Source of the DNA: Costus lasius
Lineage: Eukaryota; Streptophyta; Magnoliopsida; Zingiberales; Costaceae
Reading direction: 5' to 3'
Assembly (NCBI GenBank): GCA_027563935.2
Contig: CM050451.1
Location: 98,421,565-98,485,564 of the forward strand
DNA: 64,000 bases
Shown: positions 12,488 through 23,331 of the stretch, in pieces
How the letters are laid out: every line of letters begins with the position of its first letter
Position numbering within the stretch: the stretch's first letter is position 1
Notes under the pieces: generated by a model
Told to the model about the DNA's origin: nothing
Seen by the model: only the letters and a program-made list of their open reading frames with translations
Database searches by the model: none
Position numbers and translations under genes: made by a program

Positions 12488-12548
12488 TGGTTAAGAGCCT
12501 GCTTGCCGTAGAAGCAGACATGTGGATTCGAGCCCTTGTGCCCAAATA
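12488..12548 (+). other. tRNA-like segment, possible SINE head
   Basis: TGGTTAAGAGCC resembles a pol III A box and GGATTCGAGCC resembles a B box, about 35 bp apart. Between them CTGCTT and AAGCAG form a perfect 6-bp stem around a 7-nt loop, like an anticodon arm. The T stem and acceptor stem do not pair properly, so this is not a working tRNA gene. A tRNA-derived SINE head or tRNA pseudogene fits best; chance is not excluded. Confidence 0.35.
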
Positions 12549-13681
12549 TAAGTTGTTTTTCATACACAATTATTTTTTATCTTTTCTAACATTTCAAAAA
12601 TCATGATAATTCATACAAAATTCCAACAATTCCATAATAAATTTCAAAAAATTATAAATAAAGAAGCAATATTTGCGTGTGAATATGAGTTTAGAGTTAG
12701 AAAAGAATTTAGTAACACATCCAAAAATACTTGTCATATAACACGATCATGGGTAGACTAGCAAACAACACAACAAAGCCGGTCACTAATATAGCCAAAA
12801 ATACTAGTGTAAGAAGCATACACATCCAAATAGGCCGAACAATATGTAGTTTATAATTTAGATTATGGCATCTATCAACACAAAAGGAAAAGCAATCAAA
12901 ATAACTTACATGCTAAGTAAAAGAAGAATCATACCAAAGTTGCCCTATATCTGACGCTTTACAAACAACCAAGCTCACTGAAACTACAAGCAAACAAACT
13001 CATAAGAAAAAGAACAAAATTATACAACTAATCCAAAGCATGGTCGAAAAAGCGAGTTAAATGGAATGTAGAAAAATAATAGCAAAAAGAAACCAAGTAC
13101 AAAATAACAAAATGCACCCAAAATTTTAGAAAGAGAGGTAGGGACATTAATCTAATTAATTGCATCAATTAGCAAGACAAATACAGCAACTAAAGAATAA
13201 TAAAGGGAAAAAGTTTTTAAAAAATCACAATCTCCAAGCAAATCCATGAAAAAGGAGTTAACAGAAGGTTAACCACAATCTAGTACATATAGGCCAAAGT
13301 GGACATTTATACTTAGATGCATAGGTAAATTTATATTCCTGTGTAAAATATATCAATGGATTGAGGCATCTCATGTGCATTGACATTGAAATGAATAGTA
13401 TTTCAATGATATATGAATGGCACATCAATAAGGATATGGTCATTGGCACTGAGATTAAATGGTATGTCAATAAGACATTGATCATTGACATAAAGACAAC
13501 TATTTATACATAAGGGCATAATCTTTGAGTCTAAAATACGTACTACAACCGTGAGGATATGTATTATGATTGTGAATAAATAGTATATCAATAAGGACAT
13601 GATAATAGTGATGGAAATAAATGATAAATCCATTAGAACTTAAATAATTGAAAATGCAATGATCCGACCCTAGCGAAGCAT
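12549..13681. other. AT-rich spacer with loose internal repetition
   Basis: No gene is supported. From about 13380 to 13630 phrases such as TCAATAAGGA and GGTCATTG recur irregularly. This looks like a decayed minisatellite, and the short minus-strand frames across it are by-products. Confidence 0.45.
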
Positions 13682-14563
13682 GAAATCACTAAATCCGACA
13701 GATTAATTGGACAGTAGATTAAGATGTCTCAAGAACATGAAAGAAGCACATCCGAGGGACAAATAAACCATGACATGAACTGAACTAATTAACAAACACC
13801 GGCAGCAAGTCGGAAAAAATCAAAGCATAGTCAACTGAGCTTAAAAACAATGTCCGCATGCCCTCTTCCAGAAATCACTAATAGTGTGTTTAGTACGAAG
13901 GAAAGGAAGAGGGAATGGATGAAAAGTTAGAAGGAGAACTATAAAATCGTGTTTAGTAGGACGGTTAGAAATAAGAAAGGAAAAATGGAAGGACAGTGAG
14001 AGAGAAAATAGCCCTATTTGCTTTCTGCCCAAATTGGGTGGAAGATCGAATGGAAAGTGGGATTTGCCCTTTTCATACCTATTTTCACCCTTTTGTTTTT
14101 TATGCTTGCTCCCCCTTTCGTACTTTTCTTGCAATCTTCTTCATCATTGTTGTCATCGCTGTTGTCATTGCTATCATTGTCATCGCTATCGCTATTGCCA
14201 TTGTCGTCATCATCGCCGTCGTCGCCTCTTCACCGTTGCCTCTCATTTCTCATCGTCGTCATTTCACCGTCGCCTCTCATTATTGTCATCGACATAAAAA
14301 TAAAAAAAAAATAGAGTGTGTTTATCAATCTTTCTAATTTTCTTTCCTTCTAAATAAACACAATGATGGAAAATCTTATTATTTTCTTTCTTCGTAATTT
14401 CCCTTCTTTCTTCCTTTCTTTTCCTTTTAATTTTCTTTTCCTCCTACTAAACACAGCATAAATCCGACACTTTAATTGGACAATAGATCAAGATGTCTCA
14501 AGAACATGAAAGAGGGACATCCGAGGGACTATGACATGGGCTGAATTAATTAACAAACACCGG
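13682..14563. repeat. Direct repeat of about 120 bp; second copy split by a MITE
   Basis: Copy 1 (13682-13802) starts GAAATCACTAAATCCGACA and ends AACAAACACCGG. Copy 2 has the same start at 13871-13881 and continues from 14459 to 14563 after the MITE. Copy 1 therefore works as an unoccupied site for the MITE insertion inside the same locus. Confidence 0.85.
13882..14458. mobile_element. Tourist-like MITE (PIF/Harbinger type)
   Basis: The ends are inverted repeats, TAGTGTGTTTAGTACGAAGG on the left and TGCTGTGTTTAGTAGGAGG read from the right. The element is flanked by TAA on both sides (13879-13881 and 14459-14461), the 3-bp duplication typical of PIF/Harbinger. A paralogous unoccupied site lies at 13682-13802. 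The interior is purine-rich on the left, pyrimidine-rich on the right, with an imperfect trinucleotide tract of (TCATCGCTG)-like words at 14136-14285. It has no transposase frame; the open frames through the tract are compositional. Confidence 0.82.
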
Positions 14564-14953
14564 TGTCAGGACATAGAAAAAATTAGTGGCCTCAAGAAAA
14601 GATTTAAAACTACTACGCAAGAGGATCCTTGACGGTCCAAACCCTCTCGCACTCAAAAATACAGAAAAAAAGAGAGGTTATACACTAATAATAAAAATAT
14701 AGAAATAAAGAATGAGGATTTGCACTAATAATAATAATAATAATAATTTAATTTTGTCCAATGATCAAGCCATATTCCTTGAGGAAATTTTTGGATCCAA
14801 ATTAAATTAATATTCATATCTCGTGATTAGTCAAATATTCATGAGTCAAATCATTAAATATTTAAAAGTCATTTTTGGGCTGAATACTTATTCTTGATCA
14901 AATTAGATGAATATTCAGAAACTACTTTTACAAAATATTCATCAAATTAGAGG
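14564..14953. repeat. Left part of AT-rich minisatellite-like array
   Basis: After a (TAA)n run at about 14721-14748, words such as AAATATTCATCAAATTAGA begin to recur. The same array continues on the far side of the hAT-type element at 16922, so the element inserted into it. Confidence 0.5.
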
Positions 14954-14961
14954 GTAATTGT

Positions 14962-16913
14962 TAGGGATGTCAATTGGACCCGTTGGGTCCGGGTACCCAA
15001 CCCGACCCGTTTAGGGCGGGTTCGGGTACCCGTTTATATAAACGGGGCGGGGGCAGATTAAAGTTTAATAACCCGTGTCGGGTTCGGGTCGGGTTCGGGT
15101 TTACACCTGCGGGTACCCGGTACCCGAACCCAATTAGTAAAAATAAATAAATAAATTATTATAATAAATTAAGTTACAACTTATAACATATAAACTTATA
15201 CTATTAAGTGATAAACTCACCTTCAGTCCACGGCTTCACGAAATAGAAAACCCTAGCAGCCCTTGAGCCCTCACGCATCGCCTTCGCCGAATCGCCGCCG
15301 CTGTCTGACCCACCTCACGCTTCCTCCGTTGCTCCAAAAGAGAGGCAAACACTAGAGCCAGCATGGAACGTTAATAGCCCAACCACCTCTTCTCCCCTTT
15401 TTGATCGGCTCAGAGAGAGAGAAAGAGAGAGAGAGAGGAGTACGATGCAGCAATGGCAGCCGGAGAGCAGCAGCACGACCTTCGAAGAGGCCTCAATGAG
15501 GAGCAAGACCTTCGTCAAGGCGCTGCAGGTGTTTCCTCCGCTCCTCTTGGTTCCATTGCTTTGCTTCTTCATCGTCCAGAGAGGAGTTTGCTTTGAGTGT
15601 CATTTTTTTTTTATTATTTTTCTTTTTTGTTCGATCGTGTTTGGATGCTAGGGTTTTAAATGAACTATTTCACTTCTTCTACTGCTTCTCGATGAGTTGT
15701 TTTTCTCAGCCAGTCTCCCATCGGATGATTACTCCAATTTATGCAATTCGAAAAGGTTCATATTTTGTTTGATTGGTGGAAAGTTTTTCTCCTTTTTTTT
15801 TTTCTAACTTGAGCTGTCTTATGGTTATCACTGACTTGTGATGGTGACAAATTATTTGCCTTATCGTGGTTTTCTTTAATCAACCATGACAATAACGTTT
15901 TTTCTTATACTTTCTACGTGCAGGAACTGAAGAACCTAAGACCTCAACTTTACTCTGCTGCCTAGTACTGTGAAAAGCTTTACCTTCACAATGAGCAGAA
16001 ACAAATGTAATGTTATCTTTCCCAATGAATGCTTCTGACATTTTACTCTGATCCATGATTCTTTCAACGGAGTGTAAGGTGTAAATTTTGGGTGAACTAT
16101 CTATGTTTTACTGGTTCGAATGCAAAAGATTTCAGTGTTTGCTTTCTGTTTAGACAAGTTGTAATCTAATACTTCCTCGTTTTACACGCATGATGCAGCA
16201 CCCAAGTTATTAAGCACATAATCCGTAGGGAGATAACTTAGAAGAATTAGATATGATATGCCAATGACATTGAACAAAATGGATAACAAAGAAATGACAG
16301 CACAGATGTTCTATATGTTCATTCAATTAGTATATAGTTTGAATAAGACATATATAATGAACAAAGTTTAGATCAGTGATGAACTATCATTAAGTGAACA
16401 GAACATACAACTTTGTGATGAAATCCAGGGCAGATTTTGCAAGTGTAATTCTGACAAATTATCTGATGTTCATGAATAGAAATTTCTTTTATTGAATTTT
16501 TGAGTCTGATCCCAGCAGTTAAGATAATATAACACAATTATGCGTCTGTGTTATACACTGGGAAACTTCAGTGTATAATTTTATTGTGTTTGATTGTGTT
16601 TGAATATCATATTAGGTATTTGATTATTTGATTTTTTTTAAACTTTTGATTGAATAATTTATCTTCGGGTCGGGTACCCATTTCACTATCGGGTCGGGTA
16701 CCCATAAAAACCCATAAGCCTAGGCAGGTACCCGTGGTCCTTAAGTTTGATTTTATACATATATGTTTATTCGGGTACCCGTTTATGTACCCGCGGCGGG
16801 GTCGGATTGTGAGAGATGATACCCGACCCGGGTTCGGGTAGCGGATAGTGTCCTTCGGGTCGGGTTCGGGTAGTGTGGGAAAACACGGATACCCGACCCA
16901 TTGACTATCCCTA
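14962..16913. mobile_element. Non-autonomous hAT-type element carrying a captured gene fragment
   Basis: A perfect 8-bp target duplication, GTAATTGT, flanks the element at 14954-14961 and 16914-16921. The ends are imperfect inverted repeats: TAGGGATGTCAATTGG on the left and TAGGGATAGTCAATGGG from the right. About 200 bp inside each end there are many copies of CGGGTACCCG, GGGTCGGGT and GGGTTCGGGT, the subterminal clusters seen in plant hAT elements where transposase binds. No transposase frame exists. Between the clusters lies non-transposon DNA of normal genic composition with 5' UTR, exon and intron structure (see next entry). At 1952 bp it is a Pack-type element rather than a MITE. Confidence 0.88.
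15445..16006 (+). pseudogene. Captured fragment of an ABI-1-like (ABIL) gene, exons 1-2
   Basis: Exon 1 (15445-15528) encodes 28 residues including TFEEASMRSKTFVKALQ and stops at a GT donor at 15529. The next coding block starts after an AG at 15923 and reads ELKNLRPQLYSAA, a stop, then YCEKLYLHNEQKQM, ending at a GT near 16007. This matches, from memory of the family, the conserved N-terminus of plant ABIL proteins, subunits of the WAVE/SCAR complex that promotes Arp2/3-driven actin branching. The TAG at 15963-15965 falls where the family has a sense codon. A GA-rich leader (about 15412-15440), typical of plant 5' UTRs, precedes the ATG. Later exons are absent. The retained intron shows capture from genomic DNA, not from an mRNA. 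No known function; it could still be transcribed. Confidence 0.82.
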
Positions 16914-16921
16914 GTAATTGT

Positions 16922-17640
16922 TATCCAACCATTTTCACGCTAACAACTACTCCCAAACTCTCATATTCACAAAATCCAAATATTCATAAATCCTTAAAAA
17001 GCTTAATATTCATCAAATTCAAATATTTATAAGCCTGTAAAATATCAAATATTATCAAATTTAAATTTAAATATTCACAAGCTGGCATTATTTATCAAAT
17101 TTAAATATCCACGAGCCTTTAAAAGATTGAATATTTGTCAAATTCAAATTATAGATATTCATAAAATACAAATATCCACCTGCCCTCAAAAAGTTGAACA
17201 TTTATCAAATTCAAATATCCAAAAGTACTCAAAAGGTCAAATATTTACCAAATTCAAATATCCACAATCACAAAAGGTCGGATATTTACTAAATCCAAAT
17301 ATCTATAACCCAAGAAAGGTCACATGTTTATCAAAGTCAAATATCCACAAGCTCTTAAATGACTCAATATTTATTAAATTAAAAAATCCATAGGTCCTCA
17401 AAAGGTCAAATATTTGTCAAATCCAAATATCTATAAACCCTTAAAGGGCCGAATATTTGGCAAATTCAAATATTCATAAACCATCAAAAGATTAAATTTT
17501 TATCAAAATTTAAACATCCGCAAGTCCTCAAAAGATTAGATATTTATCAAATTCAAATATTCACAAATAGGATGAATATTTACCAAATTTCAAATATTCA
17601 TATACCATTAAAGACCGAATATTTCCTAAGTTCAAGCATC
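16922..17640. repeat. AT-rich minisatellite-like tandem array
   Basis: A degenerate unit of about 40-45 bp recurs some 16 times, with a consensus close to AAATTCAAATATCCACAA followed by GCCCTCAAAAGGTCGAATATTT. Copies differ in length and sequence. Related arrays occur at 33835-35570 and 56930-57690. The longest frame (17127-17393) is a product of the repeat. Confidence 0.85.
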
Positions 17641-18329
17641 TATTGGTGAGCCTTGTAGCGTTAAAAAATATTTCTTGCCTTACCATCTATTAGTGAACCT
17701 GTTGTTTAAGTACCATCACTTTGTAAGTAAATATCACAAAAATGTTATGAGATAAAAAATCTCAATCGTTTGTATAACCAAGGACACTTCAACTGACTAG
17801 ATAACAACAAAGAACAAAGAGAAGATCTAGTAGCCTATATGTATAATGTTTAACTAACCCATCATTTTTCTTCATTCTTGCCTTCTTCTCTGTTGCAATC
17901 TAAAGTGGCTATGCAACTCAAGTTTGGAAATCCTATTATTAGAAAGAAGGTTGTTGTTACGACAATGCTAAAAAGTAAATACATGACCTAATTTAAAATG
18001 CTTAAGTCTAAATTAATAATAGTGAGTTCAATAAGCATCATTTACCATATTATTTTTACTCTCTCTTCCCATATGAGACTAAACTAGAGTATCTAGGTGG
18101 AATCTTGTTGAAAAGATATAAATAGTGCCTCTCACATCTTATTGTCGATGGCTTGAAATTAAAGATCAGTTATTTCATACACATCCAGGACAATCAAATG
18201 ATGGCTATAGATGTATTATCCTACAGCAATCTAGATGTGTCACACATCATGGATTAAAATACTGATTTGTACTAGGCAATACAATCGATATGTGTTGGTC
18301 CAATCTTGGACTAACTAGTACACGAAACT
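17641..18329. other. AT-rich spacer, nothing recognised
   Basis: No gene or element ends were recognised on either strand. Confidence 0.45.
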
Positions 18330-18900
18330 ATGGGAGATGAGTGGAACAAAATCAGAAGTGGAGGCAACAGGGGAAGAGAAGCTGTGGAGGTGATGGAAAC
18401 GGCTACTTGCCCGGAGCTGAGGAGGTGGAGGCATAGTGGAGGCATCACATGGAGTAGCAGCAACCTTACTTACTCACCTGGAGCTCACACATGTTGCTCA
18501 CTAGCTCACCTTCTCGCACTCTCTGGCTCACTTGCTCTCCTCTTCCTCTCTAACGGCAAAAGTAGAGGCAAAGCACTTAAGAGGGGCAAAGGTAGTGTTA
18601 CAACCCGTTTAGTAAGCAAATATCTAGCATGGACTAAACTGGGTATTACAATCTCCCCCATTTATGACTTAAAATCCTCGTCAAGGAGGAGATTTAACAC
18701 ATGCTATGCAAAATATTCATCAACTTAGCAAGGAGGAGATTTAACACATGTCATGCAAAATATTCATCAACTTAGTAAGCAAACATACTGGGGTATTACA
18801 ATCTCCCCCACTTATGACTTGATGTCTTCGTCAAGGGGGAAATTTAACACATGTCCCAAAAGGTCAGCCTAATGGGATTTGCTCTAATATCATATGTAGC
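18330..18900 (-). other. Possible degraded non-autonomous LTR element
   Basis: On the minus strand, purine-rich tracts of AAGTGGGGGAGATTG type occur before TAATACCC (about 18651 and 18797). A degenerate version of an initiator-Met primer-binding site lies near 18875. These are the signposts of a small LTR element like the one at 3504-5707. A 49-bp internal tandem duplication (about 18678-18775) is present. LTR ends and target duplication could not be defined. The 132-codon plus-strand frame at 18330-18728 shows no recognisable protein. Confidence 0.3.
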
Positions 18901-19127
18901 AAACTATTCATCAACTTTTTTTTGCCATTCATCAACTTAGTAAGCCTAATATGATAATATGACCTAATTTATTAAAATCCTTAATCCCAAATTAATAATA
19001 ATAAGCCCACTAAGCCTTATATACTATACTGCCTTTTCTTACACTTCGAATGTGGGATAGATGCAGCAAAAGATATATTGTGTTTTCTCCCTACATCATA
19101 TTGTGTTTTCTCTTCACACTTATGTCA
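18901..19127. other. AT-rich spacer
   Basis: No feature recognised apart from a repeated ATTGTGTTTTCTC phrase near 19078 and 19101. Confidence 0.4.
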
Positions 19128-19135
19128 ATACCGAC

Positions 19136-19518
19136 CAGTGTTATCAATAGCGGATCGCGGAAAATAGCGGAAAGCTAAAAATCCGCAATATGATATAGCG
19201 GATTGCGTTGCGGGCAAATAGCGGAAGTCACATAATGTTTAAAATATATATTATACACATAAAAAATTAAGTATAACGTTTGAAATATATATTACATACC
19301 TAATAAATTAAGATGCATAAAAATAAAATAAATCATATAAAGAAAGATCACACAATACCAACTCAATTCAAGTCATAATTTTATTTTTTTAAAATTTAAA
19401 AATATTATAATGTGGTCTTATCCGTTATAGCGGTGCTATAGCGTTTCATAGCGGATTGCTCAAAAACCGCTATGGAAAAACGCTATAGCACCGCTATTGC
19501 GGCTATTTAATAACATTG
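19136..19518. mobile_element. hAT-type MITE
   Basis: A perfect 8-bp duplication, ATACCGAC, flanks the element (19128-19135 and 19519-19526). Ends are CAGTGTTATCAATAGCGG on the left and CAATGTTATTAAATAGCCGC read from the right. Subterminal words built on ATAGCGG and CCGCTAT recur in both orientations near each end, leaving an AT-rich centre. It is 383 bp long with no coding capacity. The 8-bp duplication points to hAT rather than PIF/Harbinger or Mutator. Confidence 0.87.
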
Positions 19519-19526
19519 ATACCGAC

Positions 19527-21013
19527 TAGTACATATTGGTCTAAGCATGGACCCATATGCTCGGACGGGGTATTTAAACCTTGCTACACATATGCATTTG
19601 GTTGCTACTAATAAAGTCATGATGTCCCCTAGAGATTAAATTCAAAATGTCTTAAGATAATCCAATTTTATAGCAAAAGTCAAGCTTTTTTTTCCTTCAA
19701 CTAATTTGGATGACATCATCAAAACTAAAATATTGGAGTAAGTTATTAGAAGGGACAAAGAACAAAAAAAAAATAGTTCAAGAAAGTATTCCTCATAATT
19801 TATTTGAAATCAAGTATAACATATAGAATACTTAGTCTAATCATCAACAGTTGAAGTAATGATACTGCAACCAATATATGGTATGAACTAAGTAAAGAAT
19901 CACATTTGTAGTGATATGGCAATGAGTGAGACTTGGTATGACAAGCATTAATCCACCTCATACCTATCTCTGATGGGAAATTGACCACCCACTAGACTGA
20001 CTCCCACTCTCATCCTATTTTTAATTAAAAAATAAAAAATAAAAAAATATTTTAATTAAAATAAAATAATGAGGGTTATAATGATATATAAATTATATAT
20101 TCAAAATCCCCATACCTGACGTCGCCCCACATGTGATGAATTTTTCATAAACCCAACCCAAAACCTCGTCAAATCATATTTTTCCTATTGAAGTCAGGTC
20201 AGGGTAGGTTCGGGTTATTTTGCTAGCATTATGAGGATGTAGATGATGAAGCAAACATAATTAGAAAATCATTGGTGGCAAACCTGGGTAAAGGCATTTA
20301 AGACATTAAGTAGTCAATTAGACTATAGATAATAATAGATGACTGTGGTTTGACCCAAAGGACTAAATGTTTCATGCCAATAGTGAAAAGTCGTACCACA
20401 TTGTCCAAATATAATTCTCTCAATTTGTCAAGTTACAAATTGAAAAATGATATCTAAAAGATAATTGGTATTCATCCATGAAGCTAAATGTTCATTGATT
20501 AAAGCATAATGGTATTGTATTATGTCGATAAACTTTAAAGACTTGTGCAAGAAGGCGAAACTACCAATAGTGCAATTTGTAAAGTAACCCTATGCCAGCT
20601 TAAGCTTCATCTTACTGTGTATTGAGAAGAACAAATCTCAGGTACTGTTAATCCTCTTATTCTACCATGATAAATCATGTTATGTGAATTATCTAAGTTT
20701 TCTTTTCTTTCAATACTATAGTTTTTTTTTCTTTCAATACGAACATAATGACACTAATTTGGGACCAAATAAAATTGATGCATGGCATACAATCTCGGGT
20801 CTGGATCTGCATCAATAAAACTTCTAGTACGTTTTCATATATTTTATAAAGAAACAAGTACTGCAAATCAAACAACAACAGTGTACAATTTGTTGACGCA
20901 CACAAAACTGCCACAGAAAAGCACTGCTGACACCAAAATTAGAGTAGGATAGAATAGCACACATTTATCAAACTATCAAACTACGAAGCAAAATCAGAAT
21001 CTGAAAAATGAAA
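19527..21013. other. AT-rich spacer, no gene recognised
   Basis: Short frames only. The stretch at about 20100-20220 contains CCCAACCC- and GGTTCGGGTT-like words that recall hAT subterminal motifs, but no ends or duplications were found. Confidence 0.4.
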
Positions 21014-21273
21014 CTTACTTGCAGATTTTGGGGCAAAAACACAGCCCTAATCGAGCGTCGGACGGTTGGCAGGACAGCGACGGCAACAGGGACAGAGGCA
21101 ACGGCAACGCTGACGGCGACGATGAAAAGGCGGCAACGAGAGGCTTACTTGCAGATTTTGGGGCAAAAACGAAGCCCTAATCGAGCGTCGGACGATTGGA
21201 AAGACAGCGACGGCAACAGGGACAGAGGCGACTGCAACGTTGACGGCGACGACGAGAGGCGAGAGGCGACGAT
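21014..21273. repeat. GC-rich tandem duplication, about 130-bp unit
   Basis: CTTACTTGCAGATTTTGGGG at 21014 recurs at 21144. Both copies continue with CCCTAATCGAGCGTCGGACG and a GACAGCGACGGCAACAGGG block, then GGCGACGA-type triplets that run on to about 21360. The composition is far more GC-rich than its surroundings, which suggests a captured or transposed segment. The frames seen on both strands are compositional. Confidence 0.7.
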
Positions 21274-22829
21274 GAAAAGGCGGCAATGAGAGGCGAGAGG
21301 CGACGTTGAAGAAAAGATCGCGACGAGAGGCGAGAGGCGGCAACGAGAAAGGTGAGAGGAGATGGGAGAGACGGTGAACATGCGGCAAGAGGTAAAAGGA
21401 GCGAGGCACGGGTTGAAAATACGCTCAATTTCTAAACCCTATATTTTTCATTTTACTTCCCTTCCTTTTTCCCTCCTTCCAATTTTTTATTTATTTCTTT
21501 CTCATTTTCTTTCTATTAAACACAGAGTTCAAGGTTTACGGGGGCAAGGTGGAGAGGATGCTTATTATGCTTTCTTAGAGTAAAAAAAAGAAAAAAAAAA
21601 GAAAAAAAAAAGAAAGAAAAAAGAAAGAAGAAAAATACGTGAAAAGAAAAAAAAACTATACTCACGTGAATATCGTGTGACAACGATTGAGAGAAGAGAT
21701 CGAAGGTAGTTGCCGGCGCTCGTAGCGAAGGCAGCCGCCAGTGCTCATGAAGGCAAAGGCGAAGGCGGCAGTCGATGGTCGTGCTCACGGCAGCGAAGGC
21801 GGCAGTCGGCACTTTGTTCTCGCGATGAAGGCAAAGACAGCAGCAACAAGGCAAAGGCGGTAGAGGCAAAGGGAGCAGCAACGAGGCGGGCGATGACTGT
21901 ATCGGCAAAGGGAGGCTCGTAGCGAAGGGAGGGCAGGGTGGGAGCAAATGTAGCAGCAGCGGGGCGAAGGCGGTAGCGGTGAAGGGAGCAGCGAAGGGAG
22001 GGGTGGGGCGAAGGCAGTAGTAGCGGGGTGGGGCAAAAGCATCAGCTCGCGCTTAAGGCGAAGGGAGACTCGTAACTGCAAGCATCGGCGAGGGCGAGGC
22101 ACGGGGAGAAGGAGAGGTGGCGGCGAGGCACGGGAGGTAGGAGGATGGGGTGGGGAGTGGGCGGTGACGGTGACTAGGTGAGCAATGCACGCGACTAGGT
22201 GAGCAAGGATGCTAGATTTTTGGTTAAAAAAGGAGAAAAGTATCTCACTTTTCTTTCCCTTCAAATCAATCATTCCAATAAAAATAGAAAAAAAAAAAAG
22301 ATTTCTGTCCCTTCTCCCTAGTTTTCCCTCCCAAAAAAATGCGCCCACTGTCATCATCGATGCCATGATACTCAAAGCAATCTGATTATGGAACATATCT
22401 ATCTTAGTAGAATATACTTAGAGTTTCATAGTCTCCTCATTTTCTCTAATCATTTTCCATAACCAAATTAGGATTAGCATCAACTTCTTGAAACTCATGG
22501 CAAATTATGCTCTCCTGATTCTCTCCCATAGTCGGCGATGCCAGTCTCCCATTCCTTACTCCACCATACAATGCAAGTCCCTCTCTATCTTCAGCTCATG
22601 GCGATAGATTTGTTGCCGAACAAGCGACGATGGTGGATGTGACCACAATGAAGAAGCGATGACGACGGTTGGTCAGTAGAGACAGAGGTGGTTAACGGTC
22701 GGCAAAGGTGATGGATCGTTGGTTGAGCGCAAGCGGGAAGAGCAGCAAACAATGGGTTACAGTGCACGAGCTTCTGATTCCCAGAGAAGTGTTACACACT
22801 AGCACGGCTTACCAATATAGTAAAAAGAT
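21274..22829. other. GC/purine-rich low-complexity region
   Basis: From about 21700 to 22160 the plus strand is dominated by GGCGAAGGC, GCAGCGAAGG and GGCAAAGGC words, flanked by an A-rich run (21583-21655) and AT-rich DNA. A TTAAACACAGAG sequence at about 21517-21528 resembles the inner part of the Tourist-like ends at 13882-14458, but no partner end was found. Long minus-strand frames here (for example 21785-22396) consist of S, P, L and R and match nothing recognisable. No real gene is supported. Confidence 0.5.
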
Positions 22830-23331
22830 ATTGTTCTCACATGGACAAGTTGCAATTACTAATTAATCGCTTAATCAATAGCTAGACAAACTAAATTTTG
22901 TTCAAATGCAAAGTAATACAAGATGAACTAAACTAATAGATCGAATTTGTTACTAAACAAGAGATATGAGTTAAATGTATTTCAAGATAATTAAGGACAC
23001 TGGGGTTCATCACAATGATGGGTCTAAAATTTGAACAAAATAATAACATTGTAATTGATCTAAAATCTTCAAGGATTTATCCGTAAGTATAGGTTACCCC
23101 CTTCTAGTAGTATAACCCAGTATCTATTCAGAATGGTCTCCTACTTTCGTGGCTTACCAAACTAAATAGATCCAATGAACACAAGGATAAACTAAATGTT
23201 CTCGAGCGAATTCTAACTACTTTTGTGATAGAATAATGTGAGTCTAATCTAAGAAGTTCCAACATCGCGATTCACATTTCAATTCTTCTCGCGACATTAT
23301 AAACATGTAAAAACTTAGCCAAAGTATATAC
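22830..23331 (-). repeat. Athila-like LTR remnant, part 1 (interrupted by copia element)
   Basis: Read on the minus strand, CGCGAGAAG-AATTGAAATGTGAATCGCG (plus 23267-23295) and GTAAGCCACGAAAGTAGGAG (plus 23139-23158) match the cassette common to the gypsy LTRs of this window. The segment stops at 23331, where the copia element begins, and continues after it at 32306. The 3' boundary of the LTR near 22.8 kb is not resolved. Confidence 0.6.

Noticed and set aside
13841..14337. Frames of about 100 codons on both strands
   Set aside because: They run through the Tourist-like MITE and its trinucleotide tract; hydrophobic or Ser-rich products are compositional.
21785..22396. 203-codon minus-strand frame
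   Set aside because: Ser/Pro/Leu/Arg-rich translation of low-complexity GC-rich DNA; no motif, no splice or start context.
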